Assembly (NCBI GenBank): GCA_900772565.1
Contig: CAAHET010000024.1
Location: 1 to 43,640 of the forward strand
Reading direction: 5' to 3'
DNA: 43,640 nucleotides
DNA from: an uncultured Faecalibacterium sp.
GTDB taxonomy: Bacteria > Bacillota > Clostridia > Oscillospirales > Ruminococcaceae
In this document: positions 6,960 through 13,968 of the stretch, in pieces
Numbering within the stretch: the first letter of the stretch is position 1
Layout: each line of letters opens with the position of its first letter
Notes under the pieces: model-generated
Told to the model about the DNA's origin: nothing
The model's input: only the letters and a program-made list of their open reading frames with translations
Database searches by the model: none
Translations under genes and position numbers: made by a program

Positions 6960-7913
6960 TTACATCGCCGTGCGGGCGGTGCGCACCAGATACTCCATGG
7001 CCTGTACCGGGTACTGCCCGGCGGCGGTCTCGCCGGTGAGCATCAGGCTGGATGCGCCGTCCAGTACAGCGTTGTAGATGTCGCTCACCTCGGCGCGGGT
7101 GGGCACAGCCCGGGTGTGCATGCTGTCCAGCATCTGGGTCACCACCATAAAGGGCACTCCGGCTGCCCGGCAGGCGGCAGAAAGCTGCTTCTGGCAGCGG
7201 GGCAGCTCCCACAGGGGCATCGCGTTGCCAAGGTCGCCCCGTGCAATGACTACTTCGTCTACCAGCGGCAAAAACTCCGGCAGTGCCTGCACGCCCGCAA
7301 GGTTTTCGATTTTGGCAAGGATTTTCAGCTGCGGTGCACCGGCTTCTGCCAGCGCCTGCCGCAGGCTGCGGATGTCCGCTGCACCGCGCACAAAGGGCAG
7401 CATCACGCCGGTGACGCCGCAGCCGGCGGCAATGGCAAGGTTCTCCTTGTCCTCGGCGGTCAGGGTGGGCATCTGGATGTCTGCCCCCGGTGCGGCCAGA
7501 CTTTTGCGGCTTTGCAGCACCCCGCCCCGCACCACGGTGCACACGAGTGCATCCGACTCCGCGGCGTCCACCCGTGCCAGCAGCTTGCCGTCATCCAGCA
7601 GCAGCTCCTGCCCGGGCAGCACGCCCTGCACCAGCGCAGCAGGGCAGGGGATGCCCTGCGCGCCCAGACGCACAGTCTGCCCGGTGGTCAGGGAAAGCGG
7701 CTGCGGCAGACGACCAATGCGCAGTTCCGGCCCCTGCAGATCAATGAGAAGCTTTTTTACCCCGGCCTTGCGCAGCAGTGCCAGCCAGTCCTTGTGTGCT
7801 GCCAGAGGCCCATGAGAAAGATTCATGCGGATGCCGGTCATGCCGGCTTCCACCATCTGCTGCAAAAGTACTGCATCGGCACAGGCGGGGCCGATGGTTC
7901 CGTAAAAGTCCAT
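6960..7913 (-). CDS. Short pyruvate kinase lacking the C-terminal allosteric domain
   Basis: A 317-residue protein with the A (TIM barrel) and B domains of pyruvate kinase and nothing after the barrel; the usual length is 470 or more. Visible: GTIGPA and RMNLSHG (Arg29), catalytic Lys201 with metal ligand Glu203 in KIEN, Asp227 in ARGDLG, and the barrel end PTRAEVSDIYNAVLDG and TGETAAGQYPV. It would convert PEP and ADP to pyruvate and ATP. Oddities: DTKGPE is DLQGPE, and the SFVR strand is PFVRGAAD. Start 7913 has CAGGAGG upstream; a 25-codon upstream extension is unlikely. Without a C domain it should not respond to the classic effectors. A full-length paralogue may exist elsewhere. Confidence 0.85.
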   Translation of the reverse strand: MDFYGTIGPACADAVLLQQMVEAGMTGIRMNLSHGPLAAHKDWLALLRKAGVKKLLIDLQGPELRIGRLPQPLSLTTGQTVRLGAQGIPCPAALVQGVLPGQELLLDDGKLLARVDAAESDALVCTVVRGGVLQSRKSLAAPGADIQMPTLTAEDKENLAIAAGCGVTGVMLPFVRGAADIRSLRQALAEAGAPQLKILAKIENLAGVQALPEFLPLVDEVVIARGDLGNAMPLWELPRCQKQLSAACRAAGVPFMVVTQMLDSMHTRAVPTRAEVSDIYNAVLDGASSLMLTGETAAGQYPVQAMEYLVRTARTAM

Positions 7914-7943
7914 AATTCCTCCTGCAATTCGTGTTTTTCTTCT

Positions 7944-7952
7944 ATTGTAGCA
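7944..7952 (-). promoter_or_regulatory. Possible extended -10 promoter of the short pyruvate kinase gene
   Basis: TGC-TACAAT on the minus strand, about 31 bases before the ATG; there is no good -35. It would allow expression independent of the upstream RNA unit. Confidence 0.45.
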
Positions 7953-7985
7953 TGACCGCGCAGCAAAAGATAGCCCGTCTGCGCA

Positions 7986-8113
7986 CAAAAAAACACCGGA
8001 AGCCGATGCAAAGCCTCCGGTGTCTTTTTATGATGCCTTATGGGGTTTACTGCTGCACTTTGCACCGCCTGCGTTCAGTACAAAGCTTACAGCTCCCTCT
8101 ATTTTTAAAGGTT
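7986..8113 (-). ncRNA. Candidate small RNA (or attenuated leader) upstream of pyruvate kinase
   Basis: A promoter at 8120-8148 and a terminator at 7987-8023 bound a transcript of about 128 bases with no coding ORF. The RNA can fold into a stem of CTTTGTAC (8078-8085) with GTGCAAAG (8058-8065), extended by GCTG/CAGC (8090-8093 with 8052-8055), followed by the terminator hairpin. It could act in trans, or be a leader that limits read-through into the pyruvate kinase gene 73 bases on. Confidence 0.5.
7987..8023 (-). terminator. Terminator of the candidate small RNA
   Basis: On the minus strand ACACCGGA (8016-8023) pairs with TCCGGTGT (7993-8000) around a 15-base loop, followed by a run of T (complement of 7987-7993). 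It would also stop transcription coming from the yfcE-like gene. Confidence 0.8.
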
Positions 8114-8119
8114 GTATTT

Positions 8120-8148
8120 AGTTTACAGCATTTTGGGCGGTTCGTCAA
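8120..8148 (-). promoter_or_regulatory. Promoter of the candidate small RNA
   Basis: On the minus strand TTGACG (8143-8148), 17 bases, TAAACT (8120-8125). It lies 48 bases past the end of the yfcE-like gene. Confidence 0.75.
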
Positions 8149-8196
8149 GGGCTTTTTCCAGCTTTTGCCGGGAAAAATTGGAATATCACAACATTA

Positions 8197-8742
8197 TCAC
8201 AACTGTAACTGGTGGTAGCACACACCTTCCATAGTTTTCCAGCAGGCGGTGTTTCCCTCCAAGGTCATGTAGCTATGAGCGGTGTTTTCCTTGGGGATGC
8301 TCACGGAACCGGGGTTCAGGTAAAGGTTCCCCTGTCCGAAGTCCGTCGATGCGGGCACATGGGTGTGGCCGTGGAGCAGGATGTCCCCAGGGGCAAGGGG
8401 CGGCAGATGGTTCAGGTTGAACACATGGCCGTGGGTGACATAGATCAGCCGCTGCCCCACCGGCAGCACAGCGTAATCTGCCAGCACCGGGAAGGTGAGT
8501 ACCATCTGGTCCACCTCGGCATCGCAGTTGCCGCGCACACACAGCAGCTTGGGCGCAAGGCTGTTCAGCAGGGGGATGACCTGCTTGGGGGCGTAGTCCC
8601 GGGGCAGGTCGTTGCGGGGGCCGTGGTAGAGCAGGTCTCCCAGAAACAGCAGGCGGTCGGCCTGCTCCCGTTCAAAGGCCTGCTGCAGCTGCTGCGCATA
8701 ATAATAGGAGCCATGCAGGTCTGATGCGATCATCCATTTCAT
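8197..8742 (-). CDS. yfcE: YfcE/MJ0936-type metallophosphodiesterase
   Basis: A 181-residue calcineurin-like phosphoesterase of the small YfcE class. All metal motifs are present in order: SDLHGS (Asp8, His10), GDLLYHGPRN (Asp36), GNCDAEVD (Asn72), THGH (104-106) and HGHTHVP (126-128). Family members hydrolyse phosphodiesters with Mn2+ in the cytosol; the physiological substrate is generally unknown. The length matches E. coli YfcE. It is transcribed divergently from the MATE gene, with its own consensus promoter. Confidence 0.93.
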   Translation of the reverse strand: MKWMIASDLHGSYYYAQQLQQAFEREQADRLLFLGDLLYHGPRNDLPRDYAPKQVIPLLNSLAPKLLCVRGNCDAEVDQMVLTFPVLADYAVLPVGQRLIYVTHGHVFNLNHLPPLAPGDILLHGHTHVPASTDFGQGNLYLNPGSVSIPKENTAHSYMTLEGNTACWKTMEGVCYHQLQL

Positions 8743-8775
8743 ATACAGTGTCCTCCCTCAGAGCCGGTTTGCCTT

Positions 8776-8804
8776 ATTGTAGCGCCTGCTGTAAAAATGG
8801 TCAA
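8776..8804 (-). promoter_or_regulatory. Promoter of the yfcE-like gene
   Basis: On the minus strand TTGACC (8799-8804), 17 bases, TACAAT (8776-8781). Confidence 0.75.
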
Positions 8805-8810
8805 GTATTT

Positions 8811-8829
8811 GTAAAAGTCATACTTTTAC
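8811..8829. promoter_or_regulatory. Palindrome between the divergent yfcE and MATE promoters
   Basis: GTAAAAGT (8811-8818) and ACTTTTAC (8822-8829) form a perfect 8-base inverted repeat with a 3-base centre. It lies 6 bases from the yfcE -35 and 11 bases from the MATE -35, a natural site for a shared regulator. Confidence 0.5.
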
Positions 8830-8840
8830 ACCAAAACCCC

Positions 8841-8869
8841 TTGACATACCGCCGGGGATGTGGTATTCT
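8841..8869 (+). promoter_or_regulatory. Promoter of the MATE leader
   Basis: TTGACA (8841-8846), 17 bases, TATTCT (8864-8869). Confidence 0.8.
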
Positions 8870-8875
8870 GCTGGA

Positions 8876-9009
8876 GTTGTAGCTGGCAGATATGCAGGGT
8901 GCATATCGCGGACAGCTGCCGCGATCATAAAAACCGTGTGGATTTTTACAGCAACATTGCTACTTTTCGCCACACAATGACCTTTAAAGGGTCATTGTGT
9001 GGCTTTTTT
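8876..9009 (+). promoter_or_regulatory. Structured attenuator leader of the MATE gene, riboswitch-like
   Basis: The leader starts near 8876 and ends in a terminator. GTAGC (8879-8883) pairs with GCTAC (8959-8963) and encloses three hairpins: GATATGCA/TGCATATC (8889-8907), ATCGCGG/CCGCGAT (8905-8925; shares three bases with the first), and AAAAACC/GGATTTTT (8929-8947). The loop ACAGCTG of the second hairpin can pair with 5' AGCTG (8881-8885), a possible pseudoknot. GTGTGG (8936-8941) is complementary to CCACAC of the terminator (8970-8975), a possible antiterminator. I do not recognise it as a known riboswitch class. Confidence 0.55.
8969..9009 (+). terminator. Terminator inside the MATE leader
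   Basis: GCCACACAATGACC (8969-8982) pairs perfectly with GGTCATTGTGTGGC (8990-9003), followed by T6. The MATE ATG is 79 bases further on, so this is an attenuator rather than a gene end. Confidence 0.9.
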
Positions 9010-9088
9010 GTGCGCCGGAAACCGGCTGCAAGCCGGTGCTGCGCCTTCCACGCTTTGAATTTTTACAGATAGCAGGTGAAATTTTTCA

Positions 9089-10423
9089 ATGAACGAAACT
9101 TTTATGAAGGAGAAGCCGGTGCTGCCGCTGCTGCTCTCGATGGCGCTGCCTAACGTGATCTCCATGTTGGTGAACAGCCTGTACAACATCGTGGACAGCC
9201 TGTTTGTGGCACGCATCAGCGAGGACGCCATGACCGCTTTAAGTCTGGTGTTCCCCATCCAGAACTTTTCCAACGCCATTGCCATCGGCTTTGGCATCGG
9301 CATCAATGCCATGATCGCGCTGTATCTGGGCGCGGGCGACCGCGAGAAGGCCGAGATGGCCGCCACCCACGGCTTTGTGCTCAGCCTTGTGCACGGCATG
9401 GTGATGATGGCGGTCAGCATCGCTATCATGCCCGGCTTTCTGCGCCGCTTTACGCAGGACGAGGCGCTGATTTCTGCCGGTATTACCTACTCCACCATCG
9501 TGTTCCTGTTTTTGGTCGTGAACATGGTCTCGCTGGCCTTTGAAAAAATCTTTCAGGCGGTGGGCCGCATGAAGGTGTCCATGGTCGCGTTGATTACCGG
9601 CTGCGTGTGCAATATTTTACTGGACCCTGTGCTCATCTTCGGGCTTGGGCCGGTGCCTGCCATGGGCATTGCAGGCGCGGCACTGGCCACCGGAATCGGG
9701 CAGGCGCTCAGCGTGGCGGTCTACCTTGTGGTCTACCTGCGCACCGAACTGCCGGTGCGGCTGCGCCGCCGCTGCCTGCGCCCGGACGCAGTGCTGGACG
9801 GCAGACTGTACGCCATCGGCATTCCGGCTATCCTGAATCTGGCGCTGCCCTCGCTGCTGGTCACCTTCCTCAACGGGCTGCTGGCGGCTTTCTCTCAGAG
9901 TTATGTGGTGGTGCTGGGCATCTATTATAAATTGCAGACCTTTTTGTATCTGCCCGCCAACGGCTTTGTGCAGGGAATGCGCCCCCTCATCGGCTACAAC
10001 TACGGTGCGCGGGAGCACGCCCGGGTGAAAAAGCTGTTCCAGCTGACCCTGCTCATGAGCGCAGCCATCATGGCGGCGGGCACGGTGATCTGTCAGCTTG
10101 CTTCCGGGCAGCTGATGGGGCTGTTCACCCAGAACCCCGAAACCATCGCCGCCGGGCAGACGGCTTTGCGCATCATCAGCATCGGCTTTGTCATCTCTGC
10201 CGTCTCCACCACCGCTTCCGGTGCACTGGAGGGTCTGGGCAAGGGCGCAGAATCGCTGGTCATCGCGCTGTGCCGGTATGTTATTTTCATCATGCCGCTG
10301 GCTGCACTGCTGTGTAACTGGCTGGGCGCAGACGGCGTATGGCACGCCTTCTGGCTCACCGAGGTGCTGGCGGCGGCGGTCTCCGGTGCGGTCTACCGCC
10401 GGGCGGTCACACATAAAAAATAA
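9089..10423 (+). CDS. MATE-family efflux transporter
   Basis: A 444-residue membrane protein with about 12 hydrophobic helices in two homologous halves. The N-terminal LLSMALPNVISMLVNSLYNIVDSLFVAR is characteristic of MATE (NorM/DinF/MepA) exporters, and the second half carries PANGFVQGMRPLIGYNYGAR, also typical. It exports cationic drugs or metabolites by Na+ or H+ antiport. GCAGGTGA lies about 9-14 bases before the ATG at 9089; a second ATG at 9104 has no ribosome site. Expression appears controlled by the structured leader and terminator. The substrate is unknown. Confidence 0.92.
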   Translation: MNETFMKEKPVLPLLLSMALPNVISMLVNSLYNIVDSLFVARISEDAMTALSLVFPIQNFSNAIAIGFGIGINAMIALYLGAGDREKAEMAATHGFVLSLVHGMVMMAVSIAIMPGFLRRFTQDEALISAGITYSTIVFLFLVVNMVSLAFEKIFQAVGRMKVSMVALITGCVCNILLDPVLIFGLGPVPAMGIAGAALATGIGQALSVAVYLVVYLRTELPVRLRRRCLRPDAVLDGRLYAIGIPAILNLALPSLLVTFLNGLLAAFSQSYVVVLGIYYKLQTFLYLPANGFVQGMRPLIGYNYGAREHARVKKLFQLTLLMSAAIMAAGTVICQLASGQLMGLFTQNPETIAAGQTALRIISIGFVISAVSTTASGALEGLGKGAESLVIALCRYVIFIMPLAALLCNWLGADGVWHAFWLTEVLAAAVSGAVYRRAVTHKK

Positions 10424-10432
10424 GAATTTCTG

Positions 10433-10463
10433 ATAGGGGCGTTTCATAACGTCCCTATTTTTC
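10433..10463 (+). terminator. Terminator after the MATE gene
   Basis: ATAGGGGCGTT (10433-10443) pairs with AACGTCCCTAT (10448-10458) with one mismatch, followed by T5. Confidence 0.8.
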
Positions 10464-10464
10464 A

Positions 10465-10493
10465 TTGACACTACGGTAAAAGTACGGTAAAAT
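10465..10493 (+). promoter_or_regulatory. Promoter of the AGCS symporter with an internal direct repeat
   Basis: TTGACA (10465-10470), 17 bases, TAAAAT (10488-10493). The nonamer ACGGTAAAA occurs twice, 11 bases apart, across the spacer and -10, one helical turn, which may be a regulator site. Confidence 0.8.
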
Positions 10494-10554
10494 ATTCTTC
10501 GTGTTTTGACAAAAACTGTCAGTGCGCAAGATATTACAGAGGATGTGGAAGTAT

Positions 10555-11946
10555 ATGATCGAGACCATTGCCGCCGTCAATCAGGCGGTGAACAGCTTTA
10601 TCTGGGGCATCCCCGCCATGGTGTGCATCATCGGCGTGGGTTTGCTGCTCAGTGTCCGCACGGGCTTTTTGCAGATCCGCAAATTCCCCTACGCCATCCG
10701 CACCACCGTGGGCCGGATGTTCCGCAAGCGGGACGCCTCGGACGGTGCCATGACCCCCTTTCAGGCGGTGTGCACCGCGCTGGCGGGCACGGTGGGCACC
10801 GGCAACATTGCCGGTGTGGCGGGCGCTATCGCCATCGGCGGCCCGGGTGCCGTGTTCTGGATGTGGTGCTCTGCACTGCTGGGGATGTGCACCAAGTTTG
10901 CCGAGGTGACGCTGGCTGTGCATTTCCGGGAGCGCAGCGATACCGGCGAGTGGGTGGGCGGCCCGATGTACTATATTAAAAACGGCCTTGGCCGCCGCTG
11001 GCAGTTTCTGGCGGTGCTGTACGCGCTGTTCGGCGTGCTGACCGTGTTCGGCACCGGCAACGCAACGCAGGTGAATACCATCGTGGCAGCGGTGGATACC
11101 GCCCTGCTGGAATACGGGCTTGTGGGCAATGGCTTTCTGCCTACCCTCAACCTCATCGTGGGCATCCTTGTGGCGGTGCTGGTGGCGCTGGTGCTGCTGG
11201 GCGGCATCAAGCGCATTGGCAGCGTAAGCGAGAAGCTGGTGCCCTTTATGGCACTGTTCTACATTGTGCTGTCGGTGGGCGTGGTGGTGCTCAACTTCTC
11301 CAGCCTGCCCTATGTGCTGGAATCCATCGTGGCGGGCGCGTTCAACCCCGCTGCCTTTACCGGCGGCACTATCGGCAGCCTGTTCGTCAGTATGCAAAAG
11401 GGCGTTTCCCGCGGTATTTTTTCCAACGAAGCCGGTCTTGGTACCGGCTCCATCGCCCATGCCTGCGCCGACACCAAAAAGCCGGTCAAGCAGGGTATGT
11501 TCGGCATTTTTGAGGTGTTTGCCGATACCATCGTCATCTGCACCCTGACCGCGCTGGTCATCCTGTGCAGCGGCACCTCGGTCAGCTACGGCGCAGCGGC
11601 CGGTGCAGAGCTGACCATCTCCGGCTTTACCACCACCTACGGCGGCTGGGCTTCCATTTTTACCGCCGTGGCGCTGTGCTGCTTTGCTTTTTCCACCATC
11701 ATCGGCTGGGGTCTGTACGGCTCCCGCTTTCTGGTGTTCCTGTGCAAGAGCAACAAGGTGGCGCGTCCTTTCTTTGTGGTGTATTCTCTGGTAGCCATTC
11801 TGGGTGCTACCATGGACCTTGGCCTGCTGTGGAGCATCGCCGATACCTTCAACGGCCTGATGAGCATCCCCAACCTCATCGCGCTGCTGCTGCTTTCCGG
11901 CACGGTGGTGCAGCTGACCCGCGCCTTTTTTGAATCGGAAGGGTGA
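10555..11946 (+). CDS. AGCS-family sodium:alanine (amino acid) symporter
   Basis: A 463-residue membrane transporter with about 11 hydrophobic segments. Signature segments GTVGTGNIAGVAGAIAIGGPGAVFWMW and GVSRGIFSNEAGLGTGSIAHA are classic AGCS (AlsT/DagA) sodium and substrate-binding regions. It imports alanine or glycine with Na+. The ATG at 10555 gives the usual N-terminus IETIAAVNQAVN; a GTG at 10522 in the same frame would add 11 residues and is less likely. An AGAGGATG-type ribosome site is upstream. No clear terminator follows; the next gene has its own promoter. Confidence 0.92.
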   Translation: MIETIAAVNQAVNSFIWGIPAMVCIIGVGLLLSVRTGFLQIRKFPYAIRTTVGRMFRKRDASDGAMTPFQAVCTALAGTVGTGNIAGVAGAIAIGGPGAVFWMWCSALLGMCTKFAEVTLAVHFRERSDTGEWVGGPMYYIKNGLGRRWQFLAVLYALFGVLTVFGTGNATQVNTIVAAVDTALLEYGLVGNGFLPTLNLIVGILVAVLVALVLLGGIKRIGSVSEKLVPFMALFYIVLSVGVVVLNFSSLPYVLESIVAGAFNPAAFTGGTIGSLFVSMQKGVSRGIFSNEAGLGTGSIAHACADTKKPVKQGMFGIFEVFADTIVICTLTALVILCSGTSVSYGAAAGAELTISGFTTTYGGWASIFTAVALCCFAFSTIIGWGLYGSRFLVFLCKSNKVARPFFVVYSLVAILGATMDLGLLWSIADTFNGLMSIPNLIALLLLSGTVVQLTRAFFESEG

Positions 11947-11965
11947 GCGGCAGCTCCGCCCATAG

Positions 11966-11994
11966 TGGACAGAAACGCCGGAACGCGGTATACT
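11966..11994 (+). promoter_or_regulatory. Promoter of the M29 aminopeptidase
   Basis: TGGACA (11966-11971), 17 bases, TATACT (11989-11994). Confidence 0.75.
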
Positions 11995-12037
11995 GAGAGA
12001 AAAACAACGGTGGCTATGCACCACAGGAGGTTCTAAC

Positions 12038-13279
12038 GTGGAAAACTTTAACGAACTGCTGCAAAAGTATGCGGATTTCATCGTCCGGGTGGGTGTGAAC
12101 CCGCAGCCGGGGCAGACCCTTATCATCAACTGCCCACTGGAAGGTGCCCCGCTGGCACGGCTGTGCGTGCGCAGCGCCTACGAAGCCGGTGCGCGGGACG
12201 TGCAGGTGAACTGGCAGGATGACGCTGTTACCCGTATCCGCATGGAACTGGGCAGCGAGGACGCGCTGACCGACCACAAGGGCTGGCAGCTGCGCCGCTA
12301 TCTGGATTACGCCGAGAGCGAGGGCGGTGTGTGCGTGCTGCACCTCATCGCGGACGACCCGGAACTGTTTGCCGGGCTGGACGGTGCTAAGATCAGCCGG
12401 GTAAACAGCGCGAACCGCAGCTTTATGCAGCCGTGGCGGGAGTACACCATGAACGACCGGGTGCAGTGGTCCATCGCCGCTCTGCCCGCTGCGCCGTGGG
12501 CAAAGAAGATGTTCCCGGAGCTGGACACTGCCGCCGCCATTGAAGCACAGTGGAAGCTGATCTTTGATACCTGCCGTGTGACCGGCGGCGACCCGGTAGG
12601 GGAGTGGCAGAAGCATCTGGACCGCCTGAACGAGCTGGGCGCAAAGATGAACGCCCTTGATCTGGAAAGCGTGCATTTTGAAAGCGCCAACGGCACCGAC
12701 CTGACCGTGGGTCTGGCCGAGCAGGCGGTGTGGGAGAGCGCCGGCAGCAAAAACGAGAAGGGCGTGCCCTTCCTGCCCAACATCCCCACCGAGGAGGTGT
12801 TTACTGCGCCCCATAAGGATAAGGTGGACGGCATCGTTTACGGCACAAAGCCCTACGTCTTTAACGGACAGCTGATCAAAAACTTCCATGTCACCTTCAA
12901 GGATGGCAAGGTGGTGGAGCACGGCGCCGACGAGGGGGCAGACCTGCTGGGGCAGCTGCTGGACACCGACGAGGGCGCACGCCACATCGGCGAGGTGGCA
13001 CTGGTGCCTGCTTCCAGCCCCATCAACCGCAGCGGCAAGCTGTTCTACAACACCCTGTTTGACGAGAACGCCGCCTGCCATATCGCCTTTGGCGACAGCT
13101 ACCCCGGCACCACCGTGGGCGGCACCGGCCTTTCTAAGGAAGAGCTGGCAGCCCGCGGCATGAACCACTCCTCCCTGCACGAGGATGTGATGATCGGTGC
13201 CGAGGACAGCCGCATCACCGGCAAATGCCGCGACGGCCGCACCGTGCAGCTGTTCGAAAACGGCGTCTGGGTGCTGTAA
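12038..13279 (+). CDS. M29-family (AmpS/PepS/thermophilic type) aminopeptidase
   Basis: A 413-residue cytosolic metallopeptidase. Family M29 segments are visible: NIPTEEVFTAPHKDKVDG (residues near 248-265), GEVALVPASSPI, LFDENAACHIAFG, and the C-terminal NHSSLHEDVMIG that supplies zinc ligands. It removes N-terminal residues from peptides. The start codon is GTG at 12038 with a perfect AGGAGG 7 bases before it. It follows an amino acid symporter, a second pairing of transporter and aminopeptidase in this window. Confidence 0.92.
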   Translation: MENFNELLQKYADFIVRVGVNPQPGQTLIINCPLEGAPLARLCVRSAYEAGARDVQVNWQDDAVTRIRMELGSEDALTDHKGWQLRRYLDYAESEGGVCVLHLIADDPELFAGLDGAKISRVNSANRSFMQPWREYTMNDRVQWSIAALPAAPWAKKMFPELDTAAAIEAQWKLIFDTCRVTGGDPVGEWQKHLDRLNELGAKMNALDLESVHFESANGTDLTVGLAEQAVWESAGSKNEKGVPFLPNIPTEEVFTAPHKDKVDGIVYGTKPYVFNGQLIKNFHVTFKDGKVVEHGADEGADLLGQLLDTDEGARHIGEVALVPASSPINRSGKLFYNTLFDENAACHIAFGDSYPGTTVGGTGLSKEELAARGMNHSSLHEDVMIGAEDSRITGKCRDGRTVQLFENGVWVL

Positions 13280-13323
13280 AAAGCCCCAAAGGGTGCGCAA
13301 CTGCAAAAAAATTGCGAAAATGC

Positions 13324-13352
13324 TTGCATAAATCGCAAGAGTATGCTATATT
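13324..13352 (+). promoter_or_regulatory. Promoter of the rimP-nusA-infB operon
   Basis: TTGCAT (13324-13329), 17 bases, extended -10 TGC-TATATT (13344-13352). Confidence 0.75.
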
Positions 13353-13378
13353 CTAGTAGTACGATATAGTTTAACCTG

Positions 13379-13406
13379 AAACGTGGGCCGCAAGGTCCGC
13401 GTTTCT
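13379..13406 (+). promoter_or_regulatory. Leader hairpin before rimP
   Basis: GAAACG plus inner bases pair with CGTTTC (stem closed by GCAA), followed by the T-rich TTGTTTGTTT and then the rimP ribosome site. It resembles the attenuator-like hairpin common before rimP/nusA operons; the T run is interrupted, so it may be leaky. Confidence 0.5.
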
Positions 13407-13426
13407 TGTTTGTTTGGAGGTTTTTT

Positions 13427-13912
13427 ATGGCGAAGCAGTCTGGCGGCAACACCGCGCAGAGAGTGGAAGCGCTTGTCCGTCCCACGGTGGAAGGCATGGG
13501 TCTGCGCCTGTGGGATGTGGTTTTTGAGAAGGAAGGGCCGGACTGGTATCTTCGCATCCTCATCGACCGGGACGGCACCATGGATACCGACACCTGTGCA
13601 GAGGTGTCCCACGCACTGGACCCCATTCTGGATGAGGCAGACCCCATCGACCAGAGCTATTATCTGGAAGTGGGCAGCCCCGGCCTTGGCCGCAAGCTGA
13701 CCCGCCCGGAGCACTACGAGGCACTCAAGGGCCAGAAGGTGCGGGCAAAGCTCATCCGCCCCAACGCCGATGGCGTGCGGGAACTGTCCGGCATCCTGAC
13801 CAGCCGCGAGGGCAGCACCGTAACGCTGGAGACCGAGAACGGCCCCGTGACCTTTGAAGTAAATGCAGCCTCCGGCGTGCAGCTGTGCGACGACGAGGAT
13901 CTGTTCAACTGA
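13427..13912 (+). CDS. rimP: Ribosome maturation factor RimP
   Basis: A 161-residue two-domain protein. The N-terminal domain carries LRLWDVVFEKEGPDWYLRILID, and the segment YYLEVGSPGLGRKLTRPEHY is the RimP signature around the domain junction; the C-terminal Sm-like barrel follows. It binds pre-30S particles and helps 16S central pseudoknot formation. The start at 13427 (MAKQSG) has TTGGAGG 7 bases upstream. It is the first gene of the translation operon, the usual rimP-nusA order. Confidence 0.95.
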   Translation: MAKQSGGNTAQRVEALVRPTVEGMGLRLWDVVFEKEGPDWYLRILIDRDGTMDTDTCAEVSHALDPILDEADPIDQSYYLEVGSPGLGRKLTRPEHYEALKGQKVRAKLIRPNADGVRELSGILTSREGSTVTLETENGPVTFEVNAASGVQLCDDEDLFN

Positions 13913-13968
13913 GAAGAACCGTCTCTGATGGAGAAAAGAGAACAAAATATATAGGAGGAACCCGAAAA

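Noticed and set aside
10534..12129. A 531-codon minus-strand frame opposite the AGCS symporter
   Set aside because: His/Gln-rich shadow frame overlapping a clear transporter; no motifs.
13379..13406. Hairpin before rimP called as a true terminator
   Set aside because: The T run is broken by G residues and a strong operon promoter lies just upstream; kept as a leader hairpin only.
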